NCBI GenBank assembly: GCA_965116465.1
Contig: OZ220687.1
Coordinates: 992,001-1,056,000 of the forward strand
Source of the DNA: VXNF01 sp965116465
GTDB taxonomy: Bacteria; Actinomycetota; Acidimicrobiia; Acidimicrobiales; CATQHL01
Direction of reading: 5' to 3'
Length of the DNA: 64,000 bases
Within the stretch, counting starts at the first letter, position 1; every line of letters starts with the position of its first letter. Of this stretch, positions 9,346-17,192 are shown piece by piece. The translations under genes were made by a program, and so were the position numbers. The notes below the pieces were generated by a model. That model had not been told where the DNA came from. It saw nothing but the letters and a program-made list of their open reading frames with translations, and did not search any database.

Positions 9346-9365
9346 GACCTCCCGGGCGGGAGGTC
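9346..9365 (-). terminator. Attenuator-like hairpin in the ilvB leader
   Basis: A perfect palindromic stem of 8-9 bp (GACCTCCC pairing with GGGAGGTC, tiny C-rich loop). On the minus strand it is followed by GTTGACATTTT. It lies 27 bases after the leader-peptide stop and 68 bases before the ilvB start, the layout expected for ribosome-mediated attenuation. The U-run is weak, so terminator strength is uncertain. Confidence 0.55.
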
Positions 9366-9392
9366 GGGGGAGCGCGCAGCAAAGCCGCCCGC

Positions 9393-9428
9393 TCAGTGCG
9401 ATACGAGAGCCTGGTGTCGCCGCGTCAC
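9393..9428 (-). CDS. ilvBNC leader peptide (11 residues)
   Basis: A GTG-initiated 11-codon frame, MTRRHQALVSH, ends at the TGA at 9393. It begins eight bases after a TATACT -10 box, so it would be translated from a leaderless transcript. Adjacent Leu and Val codons near its end fit sensing of charged branched-chain tRNAs. The codon bias is modest (one Leu, one Val), so the attenuation role rests mainly on position. Leaderless leader peptides at ilv attenuators are known from other actinobacteria. Confidence 0.5.
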   Translation of the reverse strand: MTRRHQALVSH

Positions 9429-9435
9429 GCGCACG

Positions 9436-9441
9436 AGTATA
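9436..9441 (-). promoter_or_regulatory. ilvBNC promoter -10 box (TATACT)
   Basis: TATACT on the minus strand is nearly consensus and sits in the gap between ilvD and ilvB. The expected start point coincides with the GTG of the leader peptide. A -35 element is not clear; TTGGGG lies 14 bases further upstream. Confidence 0.55.
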
Positions 9442-9492
9442 GCCCTCGGGTCGGGCCCCAACCCCATCGGGACCCCCGTCAGACCCGCAAAG

Positions 9493-11172
9493 TCAGGCCT
9501 CGGTGATGGCGCCCTTCTCGGCACCCTGCGCCAGCCGGGCGTACTTGGCCAGGAATCCCGAGGTGTAGCGGGGCGCCGGCGCCTTCCAGCCGGCACGGCG
9601 CTCGGCCAGGACCTCCTCGGGCACCAGCAGTTCGATGCGGTGGCTGCGCACGTCGATGCGGATGCGGTCACCGGTGGCCACCAGGGAGATCGGCCCGCCG
9701 TCGGAGGCCTCCGGCGCCACGTGGCCCACGCAGAACCCGTGGGTTCCCCCCGAGAACCGGCCGTCGGTCACCAGGGCGGCGTCGGCTCCCCGTCCCGCCC
9801 CCTTCATGGCCCCGGTGATGGCGAGCATCTCGCGCATGCCGGGTCCGCCCTTGGGACCCTCGTAGCGGATGACGACGACGTCGCCGGGGTTGATCCCGCC
9901 CGACAGCACCATCTCCATGGCGGCGTCCTCGCCGTCGAAAACCCGCGCCGGTCCTTCGAAGCTGTCGACGTCGATGCCCGCCACCTTCACCACCGCGCCC
10001 GACGGCGCCAGGCTGCCGGTCAGCACGGCGATCCCGCCGATGTCGTGGATGGGGTCGTCGAAGCGGTGCACCACCTCGCCGTCGGCGCCGGGCGGATCCA
10101 GACCTGCGAGGTTCTCCGCCATGGTGCGCCCCGTGACGGTCATTTCGTCGCCGTGCAGCAGGCCCTCTTCCAGCAGCAGGCGCATCACCACCGGTATGCC
10201 ACCTATCCGGTCGATGTCGGCCATGTGGTAGCGGCCGTGGGGCTTGGTGTCGGCCAGGTGCGGTACCCGCGCCGCCACCTTGTTGAAGTCGTCCAGTTCC
10301 AACTCCACCCGCGCCTCGTAGGCGATGGCCAGCAGGTGCAGCACCGCGTTGGTGGAGCCGCCGAGTGCCATGACCAGGGCGATGGCGTTCTCGAAGGCCC
10401 CCTTGGTCAGGATGTGCCGGGGCCGGATGCCGGCCCGCAGCAGACCGATCACGGCCTCGCCGCTGGCACGGGCGATGTCGTCGCGGCGGCTGTCGGGGGC
10501 CGCCGGGGAGGCGCTGCCCGGCAGCGACATGCCGAGGCCCTCCCCCACCGCCGCCATGGTGTTGGCGGTGAACATGCCGGCGCAGGAGCCCTCACTGGGG
10601 CAGGCGTTGCGCTCGACGGTCGCCAGCTCGTCGGCGTCGATGGCACCCACGGCGTGGGCGCCCACCGCCTCGAACACGCTGACGATGTCGATGGCCCGGC
10701 CGCGGTGGGTCCCGGGCCGGATGGAGCCGCCGTAGACGAAGACGCTGGGCAGGTTCAGTCGGGCGGAGGCCATGAGCATGCCCGGCAGCGACTTGTCGCA
10801 GCCGGCGAAGCTCACCAGGGCGTCGAGCCGCTCGGCGTGCATGACCGCCTCCACCGAGTCGGCGATGATCTCGCGGCTCACCAGCGAGGCCCGCATGCCC
10901 TCGTGACCCATGGAGATGGCGTCGCTGACGGCGATGGTGTTGAACTCGATCGGGAAGCCGCCGGCGGCGCGCACGCCCTCCTTGGAGGCACGGGCCAGGC
11001 GGGCCAGCGGCAGGTTGCAGGGCGTCACCTCGTTCCAGGACGAGGCCACCCCCACCTGCGGCTTGGACCAGTCGTCGTCGCCCATCCCGACCGCCCGGAG
11101 CATGGCCCGCGCGGGCGCCCGCTCGGGGCCGGAAGTGACGTCGTGGCTGCGGATCTTCAGGTCTTCAGTCAT
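9493..11172 (-). CDS. ilvD: Dihydroxyacid dehydratase
   Basis: A 559-residue IlvD/Edd family iron-sulfur dehydratase that converts 2,3-dihydroxyisovalerate (or the methylvalerate) to the 2-keto acid, the third step of Val/Ile/Leu synthesis. Typical segments are WNEVTPCNLPLARLA, the cluster region SFAGCDKSLPGMLMA, NACPSEGSCAGMFTANTM, GGSTNAVLHL and GRFSGGTHGFCVGHVAPEA. The frame is open further upstream, but the ATG at 11172 fits both the conserved N-terminus (MTEDLKIRSHDVTSGPERAP) and a promoter whose -10 box is seven bases away. Confidence 0.96.
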   Translation of the reverse strand: MTEDLKIRSHDVTSGPERAPARAMLRAVGMGDDDWSKPQVGVASSWNEVTPCNLPLARLARASKEGVRAAGGFPIEFNTIAVSDAISMGHEGMRASLVSREIIADSVEAVMHAERLDALVSFAGCDKSLPGMLMASARLNLPSVFVYGGSIRPGTHRGRAIDIVSVFEAVGAHAVGAIDADELATVERNACPSEGSCAGMFTANTMAAVGEGLGMSLPGSASPAAPDSRRDDIARASGEAVIGLLRAGIRPRHILTKGAFENAIALVMALGGSTNAVLHLLAIAYEARVELELDDFNKVAARVPHLADTKPHGRYHMADIDRIGGIPVVMRLLLEEGLLHGDEMTVTGRTMAENLAGLDPPGADGEVVHRFDDPIHDIGGIAVLTGSLAPSGAVVKVAGIDVDSFEGPARVFDGEDAAMEMVLSGGINPGDVVVIRYEGPKGGPGMREMLAITGAMKGAGRGADAALVTDGRFSGGTHGFCVGHVAPEASDGGPISLVATGDRIRIDVRSHRIELLVPEEVLAERRAGWKAPAPRYTSGFLAKYARLAQGAEKGAITEA

Positions 11173-11179
11173 GCCGCAG

Positions 11180-11207
11180 AGCCTACGCCCCCGGTTAGTC
11201 TGACCAA
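11180..11207 (-). promoter_or_regulatory. ilvD promoter, leaderless
   Basis: On the minus strand a TTGGTC -35 (11202-11207) is followed after 16 bases by a TAGGCT -10 (11180-11185). The -10 ends seven bases before the ilvD ATG, so the mRNA would have essentially no leader. The 110-base gap it lies in is shared with the divergent SelW-like gene. Confidence 0.6.
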
Positions 11208-11282
11208 GACCTGCGGGCAGCAGCCCGCCCGGCAAATCCGGACCAGGAAACCGGTGCCGGCCGCAGGAGACGAGAAGCGACC

Positions 11283-11552
11283 ATGGCGCACACCATCACC
11301 ATCACCTATTGCGTGGCTTGAGACTATTCCGACCGCGCCGTGAGCGCGGTAACGGAACTGCTCGGCGCCTACCAGCACGTGATCGGCGAGTTGCGGATCA
11401 TCGGCGGCGGGGGCGGGGTCTTCGACGTCACCGTGGACGACCGGACGATCTTCTCCAAGCACGCCTGCGCCGACCGCTTCCCCGAGCCGGGTGAGCTGGC
11501 GGATTCGCTGGCGCATCTGGTGGCCCGGGGCACACGCCGCTACGGCACCTGA
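11283..11552 (+). CDS. SelW-like (Rdx family) selenoprotein with in-frame TGA as selenocysteine
   Basis: Reading TGA at 11319-11321 as selenocysteine gives an 89-residue thioredoxin-like protein of the SelW/SelT/SelH (Rdx) group, MAHTITITYCVAUDYSDRAV at its N-terminus. Cys10 and Sec13 make the family CxxU redox motif after the first beta strand, exactly where relatives have CxxC or CxxU. Downstream are an amphipathic helix (AVSAVTELLGAYQ), GGGGVFDVTVDDRTIFSK and FPEPGELADSL, matching the family's G-x-F-(E/D)-V and F-P pattern. AGGAGA lies upstream of the ATG. A compact hairpin with G in its loop starts ten bases after the TGA. Starting instead at the GTG at 11340 would remove the active site. 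Selenocysteine insertion needs selA/B/C/D elsewhere in the genome. Confidence 0.82.
11332..11350 (+). promoter_or_regulatory. Candidate bacterial SECIS hairpin
   Basis: ACCGCGC and GCGCGGT pair perfectly (7 bp) around a five-base loop CGTGA. The loop begins 18 bases after the TGA and has G as its second base, matching bacterial SECIS rules (apical loop about 16-37 bases from UGA, G among the first two loop bases). It lies within the coding frame, as bacterial SECIS elements do. Confidence 0.75.
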
Positions 11553-11654
11553 GCCGCCCGGCTCGACGCCAGGGGACTCAACCGAACTCGGTGCGGGCGC
11601 GCTCTCAGAGCCCGATCCCGGTCGACCTCCCGCCGGCCCGGTCGGTTACCCGTC

Positions 11655-13865
11655 TCAGACGCCCGCAGCCAGTTCGTCCATGACCGAATGGACCTTCAGG
11701 GCCAGGTCCAGGTTGATCCGGTCCTCGTGCTTGCTGAGATCCAGACCACACAATTCCTCTATGCGGGTCAAGCGGTACCGCACCGTCTTGTGGTGGACGA
11801 AGAGCTTGTCGGCCGCATCCTGCTGTGAGCAGTTGGCTTCGAAGTAGACCCGCAGGGTCTCCATCAGCCGCCCGTCCTTCCGCTCGTCATACTCGATGAT
11901 GCCGCCGAGCATCTGCCGCACGAACTCGCGAATGCTGTCGTCGCCCTGTGACGCGACGAACAGTCGCACCACTCCGAGTTCGTCGTAGCTGGCCACCGTC
12001 CCCGCCTTCAGGCGCTCGGCGGCCCGCAAGGCGGTCGACGCCTCACGACTCGCTCGATCCAGGTTGAGCGGCCGCTCACAGACGCCGCTCACTCCCCAGA
12101 CCGGCTCGAGATCCGGGATGTAGTCGCAGACGATCGCGTTGATGTCGTCGACGATCCTGCGAACCTTCGGCAAGAGCGTGAACGGGACGATGGCGGCGAG
12201 TTCGTTGCCGCGGAACGCGACCAACTCGCCGGCTCCTTCTGCTACCAGGAAGTCTCTCAGCCTTCCGAGCAGCCTGTGTCGTGCCCGCCCGGACCGCACG
12301 ACTTCACCCGCCGCGCCGGCCAATTCGACCTCGGGGTCCCACAACCGCCCGCGCAGCACTCTCTGCGGTTGCGTGAGCTGGGGCCGCAACCACTTGGAAC
12401 GATCGACTGCCATCAGGCGGCTGGCGGGACTGCCCTCGATGAGGTCCCAGAGAATCTCCTCGCGCTCCGAGGAACGCACATAGTCGGCCGTTCTCTCCAT
12501 GACCTGGCAGAGCGCGATGTGCAGGAACGCTTCGCCGATGGCGAGCTCGACGGCCATGTCCGGGGCGTAGTCCATCGTCACGTACAGCCAGCCCATCTGA
12601 TCGTCACCGGCCGAGATGCGCTGCAGCACCGCCCACTTCTCACCGACCTTCTGGAAGTTGAGTTCCGCCGGTTTCGGACCCCTCGTCTTGACCAACGCCG
12701 CCACCTCGCCTCTGACGTCATGGCCCTGCTCGATCGGCGGATACGCATCGATGACGTCGAACTCGCTCGACAGGACCACCGTCGTGGCCCCGAGTTCGGT
12801 GGATGTGAGCCGGATAATCGCCGCAAGGCCGGCGCCCTCGAGCAGCAACTGACCGAGCGTCTGCTGGAAGTTTCGCGCTCCCTGGATCGCAGAGAGTCGA
12901 CCCTGAAGGGTGAATCTCGCTTCACTCAGCTCCCTGACGTCCTCCTGCTGTCGCTCGAACTCGCGGGCGTTATTGATGGCGATCGAGACGAACTTCGCCA
13001 CCTCGACGATGCGCCTCTCGTGGCTCTCGACGAACACCGAGCGCCGCCTCGCCCAGACCTCCAGAACGCCGATGATGTCGCCGCCGATCGCCAGGGGAGC
13101 GGCGAGCGCGGCGAACGCTCCTTCCTTCTCGGCAAGGGTGTCGAACTCGTGGGTGATGACCGCGCTGGCGAAGTAGTCATCGATCGCGCAGGGCCGCCCG
13201 GTGGCGAGGACCTGACCGGCCAGCCCCTGCCCCTTGTGCATCCTCAGGTGAGCTGTCTGCGCGGTCCTGTGCCCGACGCAGCTCCGCATCACCAACTCGC
13301 CCTCCTCGAGCAGGAAGACGCCGGCCATGTCCGCCTCGACGATCTGGAGAGCGGCGTTGACACTGGAGAGCAGCAACTGGTCGATCTCTCGCATCGAGAG
13401 AATCTCGAGGGGGACGATGGGTCCGTCAGAGACCTCGTCGATCAGGAACCGCAGGCTCTCGATGCGCTCGGCATCGCGCACGAGGATGTCGCACATCTCC
13501 GCCGCGATACTCGTCGTGGTAGCGATCCCGGATGTGGGATCGAGGAGTTGGGGAACGATGGCAGCCAGTGCGCCGGCGCGGAGGGGCACGAATGTCATCC
13601 CCAAGTCTGGGATCTCCCGGCGCGTGTCCCATTCCCGCGACTCCGCCGGCAGCGTCTCGATCGCACCGATCGCGTCGAGCGGCAGGTCGTCCTTCAGGGC
13701 GTTCTGCCAGGAGTCTCCGACGTTCTCGACGATGACCGCGTAGTCGCTCCCGGAGAGCTGACCCAACACGGTGGCAGCCGCTCGCAGGACGGCATCGGTT
13801 CCGCGGAGTGTCGCCTCGCGAAGCAGGGCGAGATGCCTCTCGTCGGAGCTTCCCCCGTTAGTCAT
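11655..13865 (-). CDS. GAF domain plus PucR/CdaR-type helix-turn-helix regulator
   Basis: A 736-residue cytoplasmic transcription regulator. The first 130 residues are helical and degenerate. A GAF sensor domain follows (about 150-300: LEEGELVMRSCVG, KGQGLAGQVLATGRPCAIDDY, AAPLAIGGDIIGVLEVWAR), then a coiled region with a second degenerate sensor-like part and a CdaR-like middle domain. The C-terminus (about 665-730) is a PucR HTH_30 domain: LRVYFEANCSQQDAADKLFV, HHKTVRYRLTRIEELCG. It is last in the leftward operon of the BMC locus, 56 bases after the dikinase-like gene, and is the natural candidate to sense the BMC substrate. Operator sites are not identifiable. Confidence 0.82.
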   Translation of the reverse strand: MTNGGSSDERHLALLREATLRGTDAVLRAAATVLGQLSGSDYAVIVENVGDSWQNALKDDLPLDAIGAIETLPAESREWDTRREIPDLGMTFVPLRAGALAAIVPQLLDPTSGIATTTSIAAEMCDILVRDAERIESLRFLIDEVSDGPIVPLEILSMREIDQLLLSSVNAALQIVEADMAGVFLLEEGELVMRSCVGHRTAQTAHLRMHKGQGLAGQVLATGRPCAIDDYFASAVITHEFDTLAEKEGAFAALAAPLAIGGDIIGVLEVWARRRSVFVESHERRIVEVAKFVSIAINNAREFERQQEDVRELSEARFTLQGRLSAIQGARNFQQTLGQLLLEGAGLAAIIRLTSTELGATTVVLSSEFDVIDAYPPIEQGHDVRGEVAALVKTRGPKPAELNFQKVGEKWAVLQRISAGDDQMGWLYVTMDYAPDMAVELAIGEAFLHIALCQVMERTADYVRSSEREEILWDLIEGSPASRLMAVDRSKWLRPQLTQPQRVLRGRLWDPEVELAGAAGEVVRSGRARHRLLGRLRDFLVAEGAGELVAFRGNELAAIVPFTLLPKVRRIVDDINAIVCDYIPDLEPVWGVSGVCERPLNLDRASREASTALRAAERLKAGTVASYDELGVVRLFVASQGDDSIREFVRQMLGGIIEYDERKDGRLMETLRVYFEANCSQQDAADKLFVHHKTVRYRLTRIEELCGLDLSKHEDRINLDLALKVHSVMDELAAGV

Positions 13866-13921
13866 GATTCGACCGGGAGTTCCGCCGGTGCCCCGGCGAC
13901 GTCGACACGCGGCAGGAGCCG

Positions 13922-16501
13922 TCAGAAACCCGGAGCACCGGAGAACACCTCGACGTCGGACGCCTGCCGGAGCGCCGCCTTACCCAATTCGAGAACAGCG
14001 ACCCAGAGGTCCTGCGATTCCAGGATGAAGATGCGAGCCCCCGCCCGGTAGTACGCGCCGAGAAGCTCGGGCGACTGTGCACGTCCCATACGCACGCCGA
14101 TCTGGCAATCGGGAACGTCGACACGCACCGTCGTGAGCGACGTGAAGATCCGCTGCTGCCAGCTGTCCTGCCCCAGTCGCGGGTCCTCGGCGAGCCACCC
14201 TTTCCGCATGTACTCGTCAAGGGGCTCGGCCGAAGTGAAGACCATCGCCGGATAGCCCGAGGAACTGACCATCAGGCGGTGCGCATCGAGCCACAGGACC
14301 CGCGACCGCTCGGCCAGTTCCGCCGCCTTCTCAACACCGAGCGGCGTGCTCACGAGCGCCCCGACCTCCAACTCGCCGCGCCCCTCCTGTGACAGCTGGT
14401 GCGCGGCGAGTTCCTCGAGCATGGCCAGTTCCCGCGGATCCGAGAGGTGGCGAACCACGAAGTAGGGAGTCAGCATCCCGCTGACCTGGCCGCCGGCCTG
14501 GGCCAGGGCCGCAATCTGGAAGCGGAGCAGCTCGCCGAGGCCGACCGGCAGGCCGACACCGGGATGGGCGACCAGCAGCGACTCCAGATCCAGAAACTCG
14601 CCCGCATCACCGTCGATGAGATCGATGGCGCGCACGACGATGGGAACGCTCCGGGCGGCTCTGAACACCGGGACCAGCAACTCGGCCAGAACCGGTTCGA
14701 GTCGCCTGAGATCCACTCGATCGCGGTGGCGCTGCGCGCTCAACTCGTCGGCCAGTTGCTCGACTGCGCCGCTGGCCACCAGCAGATCGATCAGCCGGAT
14801 GCCGATGCCGTCGGCGCCACGCTCGAGCGTCTCGGTCACCTGACCGGGCGTGGCGCAGAGTCCCAGGATGCGGCAGTTGCCGGCCGCCTCCCGGGCCACC
14901 CGCAACACGTCGCCGAGCCCGGTGCTCGACGAGGCCGGCTGCGACAGCGGCAGCACCCCCTCGAACACGTCGCCGGTGGCACCGTCCACCGAGAGACCGG
15001 TCCCCTCGGCGAACCGCCGCCCCCCGACGCTGAACGTGCGCCCCTCAGGGTCGATGCCGAGATCGGCGCAACCGACCACCGCCGGCCGGCCCAATGCCCG
15101 CGCCACGACCGCGGCATGGCTCGTGGCACCCCCGCGCGCCGTCACGATGCCCGTCGAGGCGATCATGCCGTGCAGGTCGAACGGGCTTGTGGTCTCCCGC
15201 AGGAGGATCACGTTCTCGCCCTCCGCGGCGATCGCCCCGGCGCGGTCGGGATCCAGTACCGCCAACCCGTGCGCATGGCCCACCGAGGCGGCGATCCCCT
15301 TCGCCAGCAGCTTCCCGCTCGCCCTGGCGTCGGCAAGCGCGGCCGGCGCGAACCGGGGGCGCTCGACGTCACGGATCTGGCCGGGCGTCACGCCGCTCAG
15401 GGCCTCCAGGGGGCTCACCGCGCCCTCGGCCAGGAGGTCCGCGGCGATGCGCACCGAGGCGTTCGAGGTCCGCTTGGCGCTGCGCACCTGCAGCAGGTAC
15501 AGCTTCCCCCGCTCGACGGTGAACTCCAGGTCCAGGACGTCCCTGCGCTGCTGCTCGAGTCTGAGCGCCATGCGCTCGAAGTCCCCGAAGAGTTCCGGCA
15601 GCCGGCGCGCCGCCTCGGCCAGCGGCTCGGGCGTCCTGGTGCCCGCCACGACCTCCTCGCCCTGGCCGCCTTCGAGATACTCCCCGTACAGACCGGGCTC
15701 ACCGGTGGTGGGGTTGCGGGTGAACGCGACGCCGCTGCCCGAGGGGAAGCCGAGATTGCCGAAGACCATCGCCTGCACGACGACGGCGGTGCCGAGCGAA
15801 TCGGATATGCCGTTCACGCGGCGGTAGGTGGTGGCGCGCCGGGTGTTCCAGGAGCGGAAGACCGCGGCGATGGCACCGCGGACCTGTTCCATGGGGTCCT
15901 CCGGCACCGCCACGCCCACGTCTTCGATCTCGGCGTCGGCCATTGCGGACCAGAGACCGTCGAACGGCACCGCCTCGGACCGATCCGCGGCGACGCCGTC
16001 CAGGAACCCCGAGCCGCGCTCGGCGACCTCGTCCCCGTCGGCGTCCAGCACGATCTCCGCGTACATGCGGTGGAAGCGGATCATCACCTCGGCCGCGAAT
16101 CGCGCCGAACCGGACTCCTCGACCAGGGAGCGGGCCCGCTGCGGGTTGATCCCGAGGTTCAGAACCGTGTCCATCATCCCGGGCATCGAAACGGGCGCCC
16201 CCGAGCGGACCGACACCAGCAGGGGTCCGGCGCCGTCGGCCGGCTCGCCGACGCCCCGGAAGCTGGACGACGTCGCCTCCTCCAGGGCGTCGACGTAGTG
16301 CTCGAGCTGGCCAACCAGCGCGGCCGGGAGGCTGCCGGCCTGCATGAACTCCCGGCACGCGGCCGTCGAGATGATGAAGCCGGGAGGAACCGGGTACCCC
16401 CCTTCGACCAGTTGCGCCAGCCCGGCGCCCTTGCCGCCGAAGAGTTCCAGGTCCGCTGGATCGGCTTCGCCAAACGAGAACACGAGCTTTGACGAATCCA
16501 C
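13922..16501 (-). CDS. Pyruvate phosphate dikinase homologue with a degenerate C-terminal domain
   Basis: An 859-residue protein, PPDK-sized. The N-terminal ATP-grasp domain is well conserved (SVRSGAPVSMPGMMDTVLN, QAMVFGNLGFPSGSGVAFTR, GEYLEGGQGEEVVAGTRTP, LDLEFTVERGKLYLLQ). The swivel domain has the phospho-accepting His462 in TARGGATSHAAVVARALGRP. The C-terminal PEP/pyruvate barrel (about 520-859) has lost key residues: the metal-binding Glu of GxMIExP is Ser (GALVSTP), NDLTQ is replaced by DAHRLMV, and the catalytic-Cys loop CGEHGG is absent. ATP-driven His phosphorylation looks intact, but transfer to pyruvate does not, so another acceptor is inferred. GTG start with GGGGAG upstream; 22 bases after the winged-helix gene. 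Confidence 0.8.
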   Translation of the reverse strand: MDSSKLVFSFGEADPADLELFGGKGAGLAQLVEGGYPVPPGFIISTAACREFMQAGSLPAALVGQLEHYVDALEEATSSSFRGVGEPADGAGPLLVSVRSGAPVSMPGMMDTVLNLGINPQRARSLVEESGSARFAAEVMIRFHRMYAEIVLDADGDEVAERGSGFLDGVAADRSEAVPFDGLWSAMADAEIEDVGVAVPEDPMEQVRGAIAAVFRSWNTRRATTYRRVNGISDSLGTAVVVQAMVFGNLGFPSGSGVAFTRNPTTGEPGLYGEYLEGGQGEEVVAGTRTPEPLAEAARRLPELFGDFERMALRLEQQRRDVLDLEFTVERGKLYLLQVRSAKRTSNASVRIAADLLAEGAVSPLEALSGVTPGQIRDVERPRFAPAALADARASGKLLAKGIAASVGHAHGLAVLDPDRAGAIAAEGENVILLRETTSPFDLHGMIASTGIVTARGGATSHAAVVARALGRPAVVGCADLGIDPEGRTFSVGGRRFAEGTGLSVDGATGDVFEGVLPLSQPASSSTGLGDVLRVAREAAGNCRILGLCATPGQVTETLERGADGIGIRLIDLLVASGAVEQLADELSAQRHRDRVDLRRLEPVLAELLVPVFRAARSVPIVVRAIDLIDGDAGEFLDLESLLVAHPGVGLPVGLGELLRFQIAALAQAGGQVSGMLTPYFVVRHLSDPRELAMLEELAAHQLSQEGRGELEVGALVSTPLGVEKAAELAERSRVLWLDAHRLMVSSSGYPAMVFTSAEPLDEYMRKGWLAEDPRLGQDSWQQRIFTSLTTVRVDVPDCQIGVRMGRAQSPELLGAYYRAGARIFILESQDLWVAVLELGKAALRQASDVEVFSGAPGF

Positions 16502-16523
16502 AGACGCTCCCCGGTTGCTCGCC

Positions 16524-17111
16524 TCAATCCTCCAGAGACTCTCGAGGCCGGCCGAGCACCGCGAGAAGGTCCTCGTGGAACTCGAACCAGGTGTTGTGAA
16601 GAGAATCCACCATCGGGCTGCTGACGTAGTCGGACCGGCCGGAATCGACGTACTCCAGACTGCGCTCGAAACGCGCCGCGTAGTGGCTGTAGCGGGGGAT
16701 CCAACCCGCCGCGGCGCCCAGCGCCTCGACGTGGCGCTCGACGACGCGCGCCAGGCGTGAGTAGGTCCGCTCCTTCGCCTCGTCCGCCTCCGTCTGCCAC
16801 GCGCTCATCAGGTTCAGGAACCGCGAATTGTGGCCCTCGAAGCGCTCGTACCACTCGAGGAATTCCGGCTCGCTGCGCACACCGGCGTATTCGCTGTCGT
16901 AGTGGTCCAGGATGGCGCGCCGCCCGGCTTCGGTGAGGACGTAGTAGTCGCCCATCTCGCGAACCAGCTCGCGTTCGGTGGCCGAGCGGAGGCAGGACTC
17001 CGCGGCGGCGCTGGAAAGGCCGGCGTTCTCCTCCATCGTCCCACGGGTCGCCATCTTCCGCAGCCACAGGGCGTTCAGCAGGAGGAACTGCTCCTCGGGG
17101 AGCGCCATCAT
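16524..17111 (-). CDS. Winged-helix domain protein of the dikinase operon
   Basis: A 195-residue soluble protein. Residues 1-75 look like a winged helix (LLLNALWLRKMATRGTMEENAG, AAAESCLRSATERELVREMGD, then the wing YYVLTEAGRRAILDHY), as in MarR/PadR-type proteins. Residues 85-195 are helical and Trp/Tyr/Arg-rich (FLEWYERFEGHNSRFLNL, RLARVVERHVEALG) with no known domain recognised. It could be a local regulator or a helical accessory subunit. It sits between the 474-residue protein and the PPDK-like gene, all in one direction. Confidence 0.6.
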   Translation of the reverse strand: MMALPEEQFLLLNALWLRKMATRGTMEENAGLSSAAAESCLRSATERELVREMGDYYVLTEAGRRAILDHYDSEYAGVRSEPEFLEWYERFEGHNSRFLNLMSAWQTEADEAKERTYSRLARVVERHVEALGAAAGWIPRYSHYAARFERSLEYVDSGRSDYVSSPMVDSLHNTWFEFHEDLLAVLGRPRESLED

Positions 17112-17192
17112 GCCGCGGAAGCCCGCCGGCGGGTCAGGGCCACGACCGCACGCGCTCGAGACACCGGCGAGCGATCGCCCCCATCGGGCGGG

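Noticed and set aside
9253..11343. 696-residue plus-strand frame across ilvD
   Set aside because: Antisense to a strongly conserved ilvD, with shadow-type composition.
11340..11552. Short 70-residue gene starting at GTG 11340
   Set aside because: It would lack the first strand and redox motif of the family; reading through the TGA from 11283 restores a complete SelW-like protein with a SECIS-like hairpin.
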